Positions 24,304 through 33,133 of a stretch of 64,000 nucleotides of DNA are shown in pieces. Location of the stretch: NCBI RefSeq assembly GCF_938030145.1, contig NZ_CALHGM010000032.1:47966-111965 (forward strand), given 5' to 3'. The stretch comes from an uncultured Campylobacter sp. (lineage in GTDB: Bacteria; Campylobacterota; Campylobacteria; Campylobacterales; Campylobacteraceae). How positions within the stretch are numbered: position 1 is the first letter of the stretch; every line of letters starts with the position of its first letter. The notes below the pieces were generated by a model. The model was given only the letters and a program-made list of their open reading frames with translations. It had not been told where the DNA came from and searched no databases. A program made the translations under genes and the position numbers.

Positions 24304-26922
24304 ATGTTTAAAAAGGTCATCCACGGGATTTTCGGTACTAAAAACGATAGGATCGTCAAACAATACGCCAAGCGCGCAGCACAGATCAGTGCGCTTGAAG
24401 AAAACTACGCGGCGATGGACGATGCGGCGCTTAAGGCCGAATTTGAAGCGTTAAGAGCGCAAGTTCGCGCGGGCGAAAAGAGCACGGACGACGTGCTTAA
24501 CGAAGTGTTTGCTATCGTGCGAGAGGCGGGCAAAAGAGTGCTAAATATGCGCCACTTTGACGTTCAGCTGATAGGCGGTTTGGTGCTAAACGACGGCGCG
24601 ATTGCCGAGATGAAAACGGGCGAAGGAAAGACCCTCGTAGCGACTTTGGCGGTAGTGCTTAATGCGATGGAGGGCAAGGGTGTGCATGTCATAACCGTAA
24701 ACGACTACCTAGCTAAGCGCGATGCTGCGCAAATGGGCGAGCTATATGAATTTTTAGGGCTTAGTACCGGTGTGATCGTAGGCGGCGAATACGATGACGC
24801 CAAGCGCAAGGCCGCATACGCGTGCGACATCACCTACGGTACGAACAACGAGTTCGGTTTTGACTACCTGCGCGATAATATGAAATTTAGCGCAGATGAA
24901 AAGGTGCAGCGTGGGCATCATTTCGTAATCGTCGACGAGGTCGATAGCATCCTAATCGACGAAGCCAGGACGCCACTTATCATCTCAGGTCCTACGAATC
25001 GCACTCTAGATGGCTACATCAAGGCAAATGAAGTAGCTCGCCAAATGATCCGCGGTGAGGCGCCAGCCGATCCGAAAGGCAAGGCGACGGGTGATTTTAC
25101 CGTAGATGAGAAAAATCGCGCCGTTTTGATTACAGAGGCAGGAATCTCAAAAGCCGAGAAGCTTTTTGGCGTCGATAACCTCTACAGCCTTGAAAATGCC
25201 GTGCTTAGCCACTACCTTGATCAAGCACTTAAGGCGAATTATCTATTTGAAAAGGACGTGCACTACGTCGTGCGCGACGGACAGGTCGTAATCGTGGATG
25301 AATTTACAGGGCGTCTGAGCGAGGGTCGCAGATTCAGCGAAGGCTTGCATCAGGCGCTTGAGGCCAAAGAGGGCGTACAGATCCAAGAGGAGAGCCAGAC
25401 TCTTGCCGACATTACCTTTCAAAACTACTTCCGCCTTTACGAAAAGCTCGCCGGTATGACGGGTACGGCGCAGACGGAAGCGACGGAATTTTCTCAAATT
25501 TACAAGCTCGAAGTGGTCTCTATCCCCACAAACGTGCCGGTCATCAGAAAGGATCAAAACGATCTTATCTACAAGACCGAGCGCGAGAAATTTGACGCCG
25601 TCATAAATGAGATCAAGCGGCTAAATTCTAAAGGTCAGCCCGTGCTCGTGGGTACGGCGTCGATCGAAAAAAGCGAGAAGCTGCACGAGCTTTTGGTTAA
25701 AGAAAACATCGCGCACTCCGTGCTAAACGCTAAAAATCACGAGCGCGAGGCGCAGATCATCAAAGACGCAGGCGTAAAGGGTGCCGTAACGATCGCTACG
25801 AATATGGCGGGACGCGGCGTGGATATCCGCATAGATGATGAAGTGCGTGCTTTGGGTGGGCTATATATTTTAGGTACCGAGCGTCACGAAAGCCGCCGTA
25901 TCGATAATCAGCTCCGCGGACGAAGCGGACGTCAAGGCGATCCGGGCGAGAGTAGGTTTTTCTTAAGCTTGGAGGATAATCTGCTTAGAATTTTTGGCAG
26001 CGACAAGATTAAAAATATCATGGATCGCTTGGGTTTGAAAGACGGCGAACATATCGAATCAGGCATGGTTTCGCGCGCCGTAGAAAATGCACAAAAAAAG
26101 GTCGAGAGCTTACACTTTGAAGCACGTAAAAATATCCTAGAATACGACGACGTCGCAAACGAGCAGCGCAAGACGATCTATAAATATCGCAACGAGCTTT
26201 TAGACCCCGACTACGATCTGAAAGATAAAATCATTCAAAACCGCAAGGAGTACATCTCTAGCGTGCTTGAGGAGCTTGAAATTTTCGACGGCGCAAATAT
26301 CAAAGAGGTAGATAAATTCCCGATTGTCGCCAAAATCGCTCAAGAAACGGGCGAGGTGCTCGAAAACAGCGAGCTTGAGAAGGTCGATGATTTCAAAGAG
26401 CTGAAAGAAAAGATCATCGGCGCGCTTGCCGTTTCGTATGAAAACAAGATGGCGCCGATCGATCCGCAGCAGCGCAAAAGTATCGAAAAGATGCTTTATC
26501 TGCAGATCGTCGATCGCGACTGGCGTGAGCATCTGTATCAGATGGATATCCTAAAAGCGGGCATCGGACTTCGCGGCTACAACCACAAAGACCCGCTTAC
26601 GGAGTATAAAAAGGAGAGCTACAATCTTTTTATGGAGCTTGTAATGCGCCTCAAATCCGATAGCATCCGCTTGCTGCATTCAATCCAGTTTAAATCTAGG
26701 GAGGAGATCGAAGCTGAGCAGCGTGCGATGCAGGAGCGCATGGAGAGCTCAAACGCCAAAGAACTCGCCGCCGCAAGCACGAATGAAGCGCAGCTAAAGG
26801 GCCCCGATGAGTTTGGCGACAAAAAGCCTAAGCGAAACGATCCTTGCCCTTGCGGCAGCGGCAAAAAATACAAAGACTGCCACGGCAAGGGCGGTCCTAA
26901 AAAAGGCGGCTTTGCGAGGTAA
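24304..26922 (+). CDS. secA: Preprotein translocase ATPase SecA
   Basis: SecA is the motor that drives unfolded preproteins through SecYEG. The start at 24304 (MFKKVIHGIFGTKNDR) gives 872 residues and matches SecA N-termini. An in-frame ATG 42 bases upstream would add an unrelated hydrophobic stretch. Walker A is MKTGEGKTL (about 103-111), Walker B is VDEVDSILIDEARTPL, NBD2 carries IATNMAGRGVDIR and QLRGRSGRQGDPGES, and the C-terminal zinc motif is CPCGSGKKYKDCHG. A hairpin follows the stop codon directly. The gene faces away from lolA, with the shared promoter region at about 24184-24303. Confidence 0.97.
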   Translation: MFKKVIHGIFGTKNDRIVKQYAKRAAQISALEENYAAMDDAALKAEFEALRAQVRAGEKSTDDVLNEVFAIVREAGKRVLNMRHFDVQLIGGLVLNDGAIAEMKTGEGKTLVATLAVVLNAMEGKGVHVITVNDYLAKRDAAQMGELYEFLGLSTGVIVGGEYDDAKRKAAYACDITYGTNNEFGFDYLRDNMKFSADEKVQRGHHFVIVDEVDSILIDEARTPLIISGPTNRTLDGYIKANEVARQMIRGEAPADPKGKATGDFTVDEKNRAVLITEAGISKAEKLFGVDNLYSLENAVLSHYLDQALKANYLFEKDVHYVVRDGQVVIVDEFTGRLSEGRRFSEGLHQALEAKEGVQIQEESQTLADITFQNYFRLYEKLAGMTGTAQTEATEFSQIYKLEVVSIPTNVPVIRKDQNDLIYKTEREKFDAVINEIKRLNSKGQPVLVGTASIEKSEKLHELLVKENIAHSVLNAKNHEREAQIIKDAGVKGAVTIATNMAGRGVDIRIDDEVRALGGLYILGTERHESRRIDNQLRGRSGRQGDPGESRFFLSLEDNLLRIFGSDKIKNIMDRLGLKDGEHIESGMVSRAVENAQKKVESLHFEARKNILEYDDVANEQRKTIYKYRNELLDPDYDLKDKIIQNRKEYISSVLEELEIFDGANIKEVDKFPIVAKIAQETGEVLENSELEKVDDFKELKEKIIGALAVSYENKMAPIDPQQRKSIEKMLYLQIVDRDWREHLYQMDILKAGIGLRGYNHKDPLTEYKKESYNLFMELVMRLKSDSIRLLHSIQFKSREEIEAEQRAMQERMESSNAKELAAASTNEAQLKGPDEFGDKKPKRNDPCPCGSGKKYKDCHGKGGPKKGGFAR

Positions 26923-26936
26923 GCGCGACGATCGGT

Positions 26937-26978
26937 CGTAATATCGCGCAATCGGTGATTTCGATTGCGAGTATTACG
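26937..26978 (+). terminator. Imperfect hairpin directly after secA
   Basis: A long inverted repeat (left arm 26937-26954, right arm 26962-26978, seven-base loop) begins 14 bases after the secA stop. The inner eight base pairs (CGCAATCG/CGATTGCG) are perfect; the outer part (CGTAATA/TATTACG) pairs after a small bulge. No U-tract follows, so it may be an RNA 3' end stabiliser rather than an intrinsic terminator. Confidence 0.5.
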
Positions 26979-27577
26979 CGATCGGCGCTTCTCGATCTTG
27001 CTTTGCTTCTGTGTTCAGCGGATATGTCGCGGGCGAAAGGCGTCATAAAATTTTAAAGAGGCTTAATCGCGAGGCAGCGCGCAAAGATGTGCGATGGGGC
27101 GGAATTTTAGTTTTGAAATTTTAAAATTTAAAAGCGTGCCTGATGCTTTGCTGCATATTTTCATAGCGCTCTGTTTCGGTGCGCCGTGCGGTAAAACGCA
27201 AGCCAATCAGCGCGTGATACTTAAATTTAGCGTGCGGCCAAGATGCTGCTCGCAGTTAAAATTTTAAATTTATGCGATTAAAGGCGAACTTTCAAGCAAA
27301 GTTCGTCTTTAAATTTTAAGAATTTTAAAATTCTAAAAGATTTGGAATTTCTAAAATTTTAAAATTTTGAGGCGTTTGAAATTTTAAAATTTAGAATTCT
27401 GATTTAGAATTTCAAGGTTTCGGCAAGACGATCTGTTTGGTTTGTCGTATCCGATATCGCTCGGGGTAAATTTTATTTGTGTATAAAAATAGATTGTAGC
27501 GCGATTTTAAATTTTTAAAACTCGCTGAGGTTTAAACCGGCTACCAATCAAGCAAAGTGCAAGAAGCAATAGAGTAG

Positions 27578-27658
27578 AATTCTATCCCGTTGGGAGTTAA
27601 AGCTCATCTTCCACTATCTTTAAATTTAACTTCAATTTTGTCCCGTTGGGATTTGAAA
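27578..27658. repeat. Two degenerate CRISPR-like repeats separated by 31 bp
   Basis: Copies at 27578-27602 and 27634-27658 share 20 of 25 bases, including a perfect TCCCGTTGGGA core that can fold as a 4-bp stem with a 3-base loop. Copy 2 ends in ATTTGAAA, similar to the 5' handle of many type I-B and III crRNAs. The unit length is 56 bp with a 31-bp non-repeated interval. No further copies are found 56 bp to either side and no cas gene is in the window, so this is at most a relic. Confidence 0.4.
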
Positions 27659-27772
27659 TATTTCAAGAGTGTTTAAAATTATAGTTCATACCTAGTTAAA
27701 ATTCTATTTAGTTAAAACTTAGTATTCCAAGGTGTGAAGCCTGTTTTTGAAATTTCAAAATTTCAAAATACC

Positions 27773-27818
27773 TAAAATTTCACATAAAATTTAACGCTAA
27801 ATTTTATGTGAAATTTTA
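27773..27818 (+). promoter_or_regulatory. 20-bp perfect inverted repeat before the permease ribosome binding site
   Basis: Left arm 27773-27792 and right arm 27799-27818 pair perfectly around an AACGCT loop. The AAGGA Shine-Dalgarno (27820-27824) starts two bases after the hairpin. An RNA hairpin here would sit against the ribosome binding site. The loop context TTTAACGCTAAATTTTA recurs at about 48862 before the SixA-like gene. Confidence 0.5.
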
Positions 27819-27831
27819 CAAGGACGGCTTT

Positions 27832-29022
27832 TTGGTAAAGTATTTATTATTCAAATATCTCAGATTCGACCGCTCCCAGCCCTTCATTACGCTTTCGGCG
27901 CTACTTGCGTTCTTGGGCGTCGGCGTGGGGCTTACGGTGCTGATCGTCGCGATGGCGATAATGAACGGTTTCGATAAAGAATTCGAGCGCAAGCTATTTA
28001 CGATGAACTACCCGATCACGATCCACAGCCACTTTCGCGGCGGCATTTCAAAAGACGACGTGGAGGGGCTGCGAGCGGACTTTCCAGATCTGATCTTTAG
28101 CCCCTACATCAGCTCTCAAGTCATCGCTAAAAGCGGCGAGAAACTCGAGGGCGGGCTGATTTTCGGCGTAAATTTAAACGATGAAAAGCGCATCAACTCC
28201 GTCGTCGCAGCAGGCGCCAAAGACGCCAATCTAACGGACTACGGCATCATGATAGGGCGCGGGATCAAGGACGAATTTATGCTGGATGATGGCAGTAAGA
28301 TTACGATGATCTTTACTAAGAGCGATCCGGGTGGCTTTGCGCTGATCCCCAAGATGAAGCGTTTTGACGTGCGCGCGGATTTCAGCTCGGGGCTGATCGC
28401 CTACGACAAGGCGTATTCCTACGCAGACGCGAGCGATCTAGCCAAAATTTTGGGTTACGACGAGGGGACCTTCGACGGCGTGCATGTTTTTTCAAACGAT
28501 CCGTTTAAGGATCTGGAGCGTATTAAAAAAAGCCTCCCTAGCGGCACTAACGCCGTGGGCTGGTGGCAGCAAAACGGCAATTTTTTCAGCGCCCTTGCGC
28601 TTGAAAAGCGCGCGCTTTTTATCGTGCTGATGCTGATAATCCTGGTCGCGAGCTTAAATATCGTAAGCTCGCTTCTGATGACCGTGATGAACCGCCGCCA
28701 AGAGATCGCGCTTTTACTTAGCCTGGGTGCCAGCAAAAAGGAGGTCAAAAGGACCTTTTTCGCGCTCGGAGCCACAATCGGCGGCGGCGGCATCATATTC
28801 GGACTCATTTTGGGCTTATTCGGCGTGTGGCTGCTCGGAAGCTTCGACATCGTAAATCTGCCGGCCGACGTTTACGGAAGCTCGAAGCTGCCGATGGAGC
28901 TCTCGCTAGGCGATTTAGCGATGATTTTAATCGGCGCGGTGCTTATCGTGGCACTTTCGTCATGGTACCCGGCCAAAAAAGCCACGCAGATCGACGTATT
29001 GCAAACGCTGCGCAACGAGTAG
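27832..29022 (+). CDS. LolC/LolE-type lipoprotein-releasing ABC transporter permease
   Basis: This is an inner-membrane permease of the MacB/LolCE type. It probably releases lipoproteins to LolA, with a separate LolD-like ATPase. It has one N-terminal membrane helix (ITLSALLAFLGVGVGLTVLI), a large periplasmic domain (about 50-260), and three C-terminal helices in an FtsX domain (LFIVLMLIILVASLNIVSSL, the MNRRQEIALLLSLGASKKEV loop, then two helices). The start is uncertain. I prefer TTG 27832, eight bases after AAGGA and matching homologue N-termini (VKYLLFKYLRFD). GTG 27808 lies inside the hairpin. The clustering with lolA and secA is conserved in C. jejuni. Confidence 0.9.
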   Translation: MVKYLLFKYLRFDRSQPFITLSALLAFLGVGVGLTVLIVAMAIMNGFDKEFERKLFTMNYPITIHSHFRGGISKDDVEGLRADFPDLIFSPYISSQVIAKSGEKLEGGLIFGVNLNDEKRINSVVAAGAKDANLTDYGIMIGRGIKDEFMLDDGSKITMIFTKSDPGGFALIPKMKRFDVRADFSSGLIAYDKAYSYADASDLAKILGYDEGTFDGVHVFSNDPFKDLERIKKSLPSGTNAVGWWQQNGNFFSALALEKRALFIVLMLIILVASLNIVSSLLMTVMNRRQEIALLLSLGASKKEVKRTFFALGATIGGGGIIFGLILGLFGVWLLGSFDIVNLPADVYGSSKLPMELSLGDLAMILIGAVLIVALSSWYPAKKATQIDVLQTLRNE

Positions 29023-29359
29023 CTTTAAACGCGGCGCCTTTAAAATTCGGCGAAATTTTAAAATTCCAAAGTGGCGCGGCTTATTTGGCGTGGCATTTCG
29101 GCGCGCGGGTAGAGGCTGCGCGATCTTGCACGGCGCGCGTTGCGTAAATATCGCACTAATACGATTTGTATCGCCAGAATTTTAATTTTTTCGCGAGATT
29201 GTAAGCTGCGCGAAGTCTAAATTTTGACGAAATTTGTATCATTAGAATTCGCCAAAATTTTAAATTTAAAAAGAGGGCAAATTTTATGAAATGCTTTCTA
29301 AATTTTGTAAAATTTTGAAACCACTCAAAGATGAAATCATAAAAATTTTGAAAGGATCT
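29023..29359. other. Intergenic region before small lipoprotein gene
   Basis: This is about 340 bases with RAATTY words throughout (for example near 29045-29065 and 29240-29320). No gene was recognised. The last bases contain AAAGGA, the ribosome binding site of the lipoprotein gene. Confidence 0.5.
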
Positions 29360-29497
29360 ATGGTGAAAAAGATCGTTTTGTTTCTGTGCGCGGCGCTGTT
29401 TCTATGCGGCTGCTCTAGGAGTGGACCGCAAGATGTCCCAGAGCCAGAGCAAAATAAGGCACCGAGCTACCATTATACAGGCTACTATTACGCATAG
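29360..29497 (+). CDS. Small predicted lipoprotein (45 residues)
   Basis: The peptide MVKKIVLFLCAALFLCGCSR has a lipoprotein signal, with the lipobox ending LCGC and the lipidated Cys at residue 18. Only about 28 residues follow; they are Pro/Gln-rich and end in the aromatic tail SYHYTGYYYA. AAAGGA lies five bases before the ATG. The frame is open upstream to 29291, but that part is RAATTY-type sequence. Similar tiny lipoproteins are common in campylobacters and rarely annotated. The function is unknown; anchoring in the outer membrane through LolA is likely. Confidence 0.65.
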   Translation: MVKKIVLFLCAALFLCGCSRSGPQDVPEPEQNKAPSYHYTGYYYA

Positions 29498-29810
29498 CGT
29501 ATATTGCGCGGCGAGCGGCGATGCGAGGCGTTTAACGGCGAGAAAATGGAAACATTGTAGTTTTTGCTCATTCGTGGACAAAAGCTCTCAAGCCTGCAAT
29601 ACAAGCCTTAGCAGCGTTGCAGCCTGAATATAGCGGTGTCAAGGTGTCCATCCGTCTATAATGACGATAAAATTTAGGCTTATTTGAGCAGGCTTAAATT
29701 CAGGACGAAATTCTTTTTAAAATTCCTTCAAATTCCCATAAATCCCGCTGAATAAATCTAAATTTTATAAATTTTAGGGTAACATTCCCTATTTCTCAAA
29801 AAGGCTTTAA
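29498..29810. other. Intergenic region before folD
   Basis: This is about 310 bases. The first half (29498-29650) has balanced composition and no convincing frame. The second half (29660-29800) is RAATTY-rich. The folD ribosome binding site is weak (AAAGGC). Confidence 0.45.
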
Positions 29811-30668
29811 ATGACTTTAATCGACGGCAAAAGCATAAGTGCGAAGGTAAAAGAGGAGATCAAATCGGTCGCTTCAAACCTTGCCGCAAAGGGCGTAGAG
29901 CCCGCGCTGGCGGTGATTTTGGTAGGCGAGGACGCGGCTAGCAAGACCTATGTCGCGAGCAAGGAAAAAGCCTGCGCCGCCTGTGGGATCCGATCCGTAG
30001 CGCACCGCTTGAGCTCCGACGTGAGCGAGGCGGCGCTTTTAGAACTGATAGAAAATTTAAACGAAGACGAAAGTATCGACGGCATCTTGGTGCAGCTGCC
30101 GCTTCCAAGGCATATCGATACGAATAAAATTTTAGAAAAAATAAGCCCGCAAAAGGACGTGGACGGATTTAGCGCGATAAACGTAGGCAGGCTTACTAGC
30201 GGGCTTTCGGATGGTTTTGTGCCTTGCACTCCGCTTGGCGTGATGCGCCTGTTTGAGGAATACGGCGTGCAGATCGCGGGTAAAAACGCCGCCGTGCTGG
30301 GTCGTAGCAATATCGTAGGAAAGCCGATGGCTAGCCTGCTTCTAAATGCCGACGCTACCGTCACTATCGCTCATAGTAAAACGAAAAACCTAAAGCAACT
30401 TTGCGCAGACGCCGATATTTTGGTCGTGGCGGTCGGCAAGGCGCATTTTGTGGGCGCCGATATGGTAAAACAAGGCGCAGTGGTGATCGACGTAGGGATC
30501 AATCGCGGCGAGGACGGCAAGCTAAGAGGCGACGTCGATTTTGACGCGGTCGCGCCAAAATGCTCGCTCATCACGCCCGTACCCGGGGGCGTGGGGCCGA
30601 TGACGATTGCGATGCTTTTGAGCAATACGATAAAATCGGCGAAAAATCGCTTAAGACAAAGAGCCTAA
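29811..30668 (+). CDS. folD: Methylenetetrahydrofolate dehydrogenase/cyclohydrolase (FolD)
   Basis: FolD is a bifunctional folate enzyme converting 5,10-methylene-THF to 10-formyl-THF with NADP. The 285 residues are full length. Signatures are VGEDAASKTYVASKEKAC with the catalytic Lys, DGILVQLPLPRHID, PQKDVDGFSAINVGRL, GRSNIVGKPMASLLL and TPVPGGVGPMTIAMLL. The stop abuts the lepB start (TAAATG). The order folD-lepB is the same as in C. jejuni, where moeA and murA follow; here those two genes lie 14 kb away. Confidence 0.97.
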   Translation: MTLIDGKSISAKVKEEIKSVASNLAAKGVEPALAVILVGEDAASKTYVASKEKACAACGIRSVAHRLSSDVSEAALLELIENLNEDESIDGILVQLPLPRHIDTNKILEKISPQKDVDGFSAINVGRLTSGLSDGFVPCTPLGVMRLFEEYGVQIAGKNAAVLGRSNIVGKPMASLLLNADATVTIAHSKTKNLKQLCADADILVVAVGKAHFVGADMVKQGAVVIDVGINRGEDGKLRGDVDFDAVAPKCSLITPVPGGVGPMTIAMLLSNTIKSAKNRLRQRA

Positions 30669-31514
30669 ATGAAAATACTAAGCAAAATTTATCACTTTTT
30701 ATCGAGTTGGACGGGGACGGTCATCGTCGTTTTATTCGTCATTCTTTTTGTTGCGCAAGCCTTCGTGATCCCCAGCGGATCGATGCGTACTACGCTTTTG
30801 GAGGGCGATTTTCTATTCGTTAAAAAATTTAGCTACGGCATCCCGACCCCGCATATTCCATTTGTAGAGTGGCAGGTGGCTCCTGATAGCGACGGCGACG
30901 GGCATATCATCCGCGGCGAGGGTCCGAAACGCGGCGACATCGTGGTTTTTCGCTATCCGCTTAATGAAAAAATGCACTTTGTAAAGCGAAATTTTGCCGT
31001 AGGCGGCGACGAGGTGATATTTGATCTGAATAATTTCTACCTTCGTCCGCATGAAGGCGACGAGTTCATTGCTGCGAACTATGATGCTCGCAACATTGTG
31101 ATTTTAGGTGGCGAAAAATATGTCAAAGAGCCGTATAAATTTAAGGGCATTCACTACGACCCTAATGCTAGAAACTCAATGCTAACAAATGTCAAAATCG
31201 CACTTGAGAAGGGTGAATTTTCTATGAAACCCATTAGTCTAAGCGAAATTCCTCATAGCCTCGAAGCTGCGGGGATAAGCTTCAATGCCTTTTACATCAA
31301 AGTGCCGCAGGATGAGTATTTTATGATAGGCGATAATCGAAATAATTCCGCCGATAGCCGCTTCTGGGGTCCGGTACCTTATCGTCTGATCGTCGGTAAG
31401 CCGTGGTTTACATATTTTAGTATTGACGCCGATCGCAAGATCCGCTGGGAGCGAATCGGGCGTTTCGTCGATACCTTGCAAAACGATGAGAGTTTAATCT
31501 ACGAGCAAAAATAA
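30669..31514 (+). CDS. lepB: Signal peptidase I (LepB)
   Basis: LepB removes signal peptides at the periplasmic face of the inner membrane. One N-terminal helix (TVIVVLFVILFVAQAFVI, about 17-34) anchors it. The nucleophile Ser38 lies in IPSGSMRTTL and the general base Lys106 in HFVKRNFAVGGDEV. The later box GDNRNNSADSRFWG (box E) is complete. The length of 281 residues is usual for Campylobacter. It is co-transcribed with folD and probably with rpiB, which starts nine bases downstream with AAGGAG. Confidence 0.97.
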   Translation: MKILSKIYHFLSSWTGTVIVVLFVILFVAQAFVIPSGSMRTTLLEGDFLFVKKFSYGIPTPHIPFVEWQVAPDSDGDGHIIRGEGPKRGDIVVFRYPLNEKMHFVKRNFAVGGDEVIFDLNNFYLRPHEGDEFIAANYDARNIVILGGEKYVKEPYKFKGIHYDPNARNSMLTNVKIALEKGEFSMKPISLSEIPHSLEAAGISFNAFYIKVPQDEYFMIGDNRNNSADSRFWGPVPYRLIVGKPWFTYFSIDADRKIRWERIGRFVDTLQNDESLIYEQK

Positions 31515-31523
31515 GGAGCGGTA

Positions 31524-32894
31524 ATGCAAATAAATAAAATTTTCATAGCGAGCGATCATGCGGGCTTTCATGCCAAAGAGCAAGCTAAAAAAGCGCTCGC
31601 CGCTTTAGGTTACGAAGCGGTCGATCTTGGCACGCATAGTGCCGAAGCGAGCGTGGACTATCCCGATTTTGCGGACACGTTGGCGGATAAAATTTTAGCC
31701 GAATGTGAAGCTTGCGCGCGAAGTGAAAATTTTAAAGAAAACGACGGCATAAATTCCGCTGCAGCCGCGGAAAATTCCGAAGCGGGCGGCAGTGAAAATT
31801 TCGGCGCAAGTATAAACGGCTGCGGAAATTTTAACGACGCCGTACAATGTAGCGAGAAAAATGAAAATTTTAACGCTGTTAAAAACACTAGTCGTCAAAA
31901 TTTTAACGCTAGCGGAAGCATGACTACCTGCGTAAATGCAGCCGTAAGCCCTAATGCGAGCGAAGATAAAATTTTAAATTCCACAAGTTATGGCATTTAT
32001 GGAATTCTTATCTGCGGTACGGGCATCGGTATCAGCATTGCTGCAAACCGCCACGCTCACATCCGCTGCGCGCTGTGTCATGACGCAACGAGCGCTAGAC
32101 TAGCTAGAGAGCACAACGACGCCAACGTCCTAGCCTTCGGCGAGCGATTGATGGGCGCGCTGGTGATCGAAGATATGATTGGGGCGTTTTTTAATACCGA
32201 TTTTGCGGGCGGTAGGCACATTAAGCGCGTCGCAAAGCTAGGCGTTTGCGGTAGTGCGAATTGTGTGCATGGATTTGACGAAGCGAATTCCATTCAGAAT
32301 TCCGCTCAAAATTTTACGGAACAAAGCTGTGACGCTAATTTAAATGGGCAGAATTCTAAATTAAGCTTCGCAAGCGAAATCCCTTCTAGCAAAAATCCTA
32401 TCCACACGGATTCCGCATTAAATTTTGCGCGGAGCTTTAACGATAAAAATTCCTTATTTACCGGCCAGAATTCCTTGATAAGCTTTGGTGGTGCACATCA
32501 TATAAATTTAAATTCTACGCACGCAAAGATAATCTTTGATGGGAAAAATCCATTGGGTAAAAATTCTACTAGTGCAAATTTCGCGTTAAATTTTGCGCGC
32601 GAGAGCGTTTGTGAGAAAAATTTCGCTCAAAAAGCTAGCCGCAAAGATTTTGTCGGTTTGAACCCAGCAATTATAAATTTCAAGGCTACAAATTCCGTCT
32701 GTGTGGGCGTTAAGCCAGAAAACGTAAATTGCGCTAGTACGGGTTTAACAGATACGAATTTTGCTATTGCGAGCGTAAATTTAAAGGAAGCAAATCTTTC
32801 TAGCATAGATTTTAAAAGCTTAAATTCTGCCTATTTTAGCGCAACCTCCGCTACTATGCGCTTTGCAAATTCAAATAAAGGAGGCGAGCAATGA
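31524..32894 (+). CDS. rpiB: Ribose-5-phosphate isomerase B (RpiB), tripled in size by insertions
   Basis: RpiB interconverts ribose-5-phosphate and ribulose-5-phosphate. The family has about 150 residues, but this protein has 456. Core part 1 is residues 1-60 (IFIASDHAGFHAKEQAKKAL, DYPDFADTLADKIL). Core part 2 is about 154-243, with the catalytic Cys164 in ILICGTGIGISIAANRH and HDATSARLAREHNDANVLAF, ending GGRHIKRVAKLG. Between them are about 93 Asn/Ser/Ala-rich residues with ENF, NFN and QNF triplets, and about 210 similar residues follow at the C-terminus. The DNA of both additions is a RAATTY array with an open frame. The stop overlaps the next start (ATGA), so the tail really is in frame with the operon. 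Confidence 0.93.
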   Translation: MQINKIFIASDHAGFHAKEQAKKALAALGYEAVDLGTHSAEASVDYPDFADTLADKILAECEACARSENFKENDGINSAAAAENSEAGGSENFGASINGCGNFNDAVQCSEKNENFNAVKNTSRQNFNASGSMTTCVNAAVSPNASEDKILNSTSYGIYGILICGTGIGISIAANRHAHIRCALCHDATSARLAREHNDANVLAFGERLMGALVIEDMIGAFFNTDFAGGRHIKRVAKLGVCGSANCVHGFDEANSIQNSAQNFTEQSCDANLNGQNSKLSFASEIPSSKNPIHTDSALNFARSFNDKNSLFTGQNSLISFGGAHHINLNSTHAKIIFDGKNPLGKNSTSANFALNFARESVCEKNFAQKASRKDFVGLNPAIINFKATNSVCVGVKPENVNCASTGLTDTNFAIASVNLKEANLSSIDFKSLNSAYFSATSATMRFANSNKGGEQ

Positions 32895-33133
32895 GCGTAG
32901 CATTAGGTGTTTTAGCGCTATTTTTTGCAGCGCTACTTATTCTATCGATCCGAAAAAATTCTAAAATTTACGCCTTACTTCGCAAGAGCGAAGAAAGAAT
33001 TTCAAAGCTTAAAAGCGATAACGAAAAGCTTAAAACTGCCCTTCGCTTCGGCATCGAGGCTCTGCAAAACGAGGAGAGCGAAAACTGTAGCTTAAAAATC
33101 CAAAACGCAAGATTGAAAAGAGGTAAGCTATGA
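32891..33133 (+). CDS. Small membrane-anchored coiled-coil protein
   Basis: This protein has 80 residues. One N-terminal membrane helix (ALGVLALFFAALLILSI) is followed by a charged coiled coil (LLRKSEERISKLKSDNEKLK). It occupies the place of the small membrane protein gene between rpiB and apt in C. jejuni. It overlaps both neighbours by four bases (ATGA at each end), so the three genes are translationally coupled. The function is unknown. Confidence 0.8.
   Translation: MSVALGVLALFFAALLILSIRKNSKIYALLRKSEERISKLKSDNEKLKTALRFGIEALQNEESENCSLKIQNARLKRGKL

Larger units (their letters stand above)
26923..27831. repeat. Intergenic region after secA: RAATTY array, CRISPR-like pair and hairpins
   Basis: This is about 900 bases with no gene. 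From 27040 to 27420 RAATTY palindromes are very dense (for example CTAAAATTTTAAAATTTTGA near 27352-27371). Two copies of a 25-bp CRISPR-like repeat lie at 27578-27602 and 27634-27658. A 20-bp inverted repeat lies at 27773-27818, just before the permease ribosome binding site. These are listed separately. Confidence 0.65.

Noticed and set aside
29421..29627. 68-codon frame overlapping the small lipoprotein gene
   Set aside because: It starts within the lipoprotein gene in another frame at a GTG with no ribosome binding site, and has no recognisable pattern.
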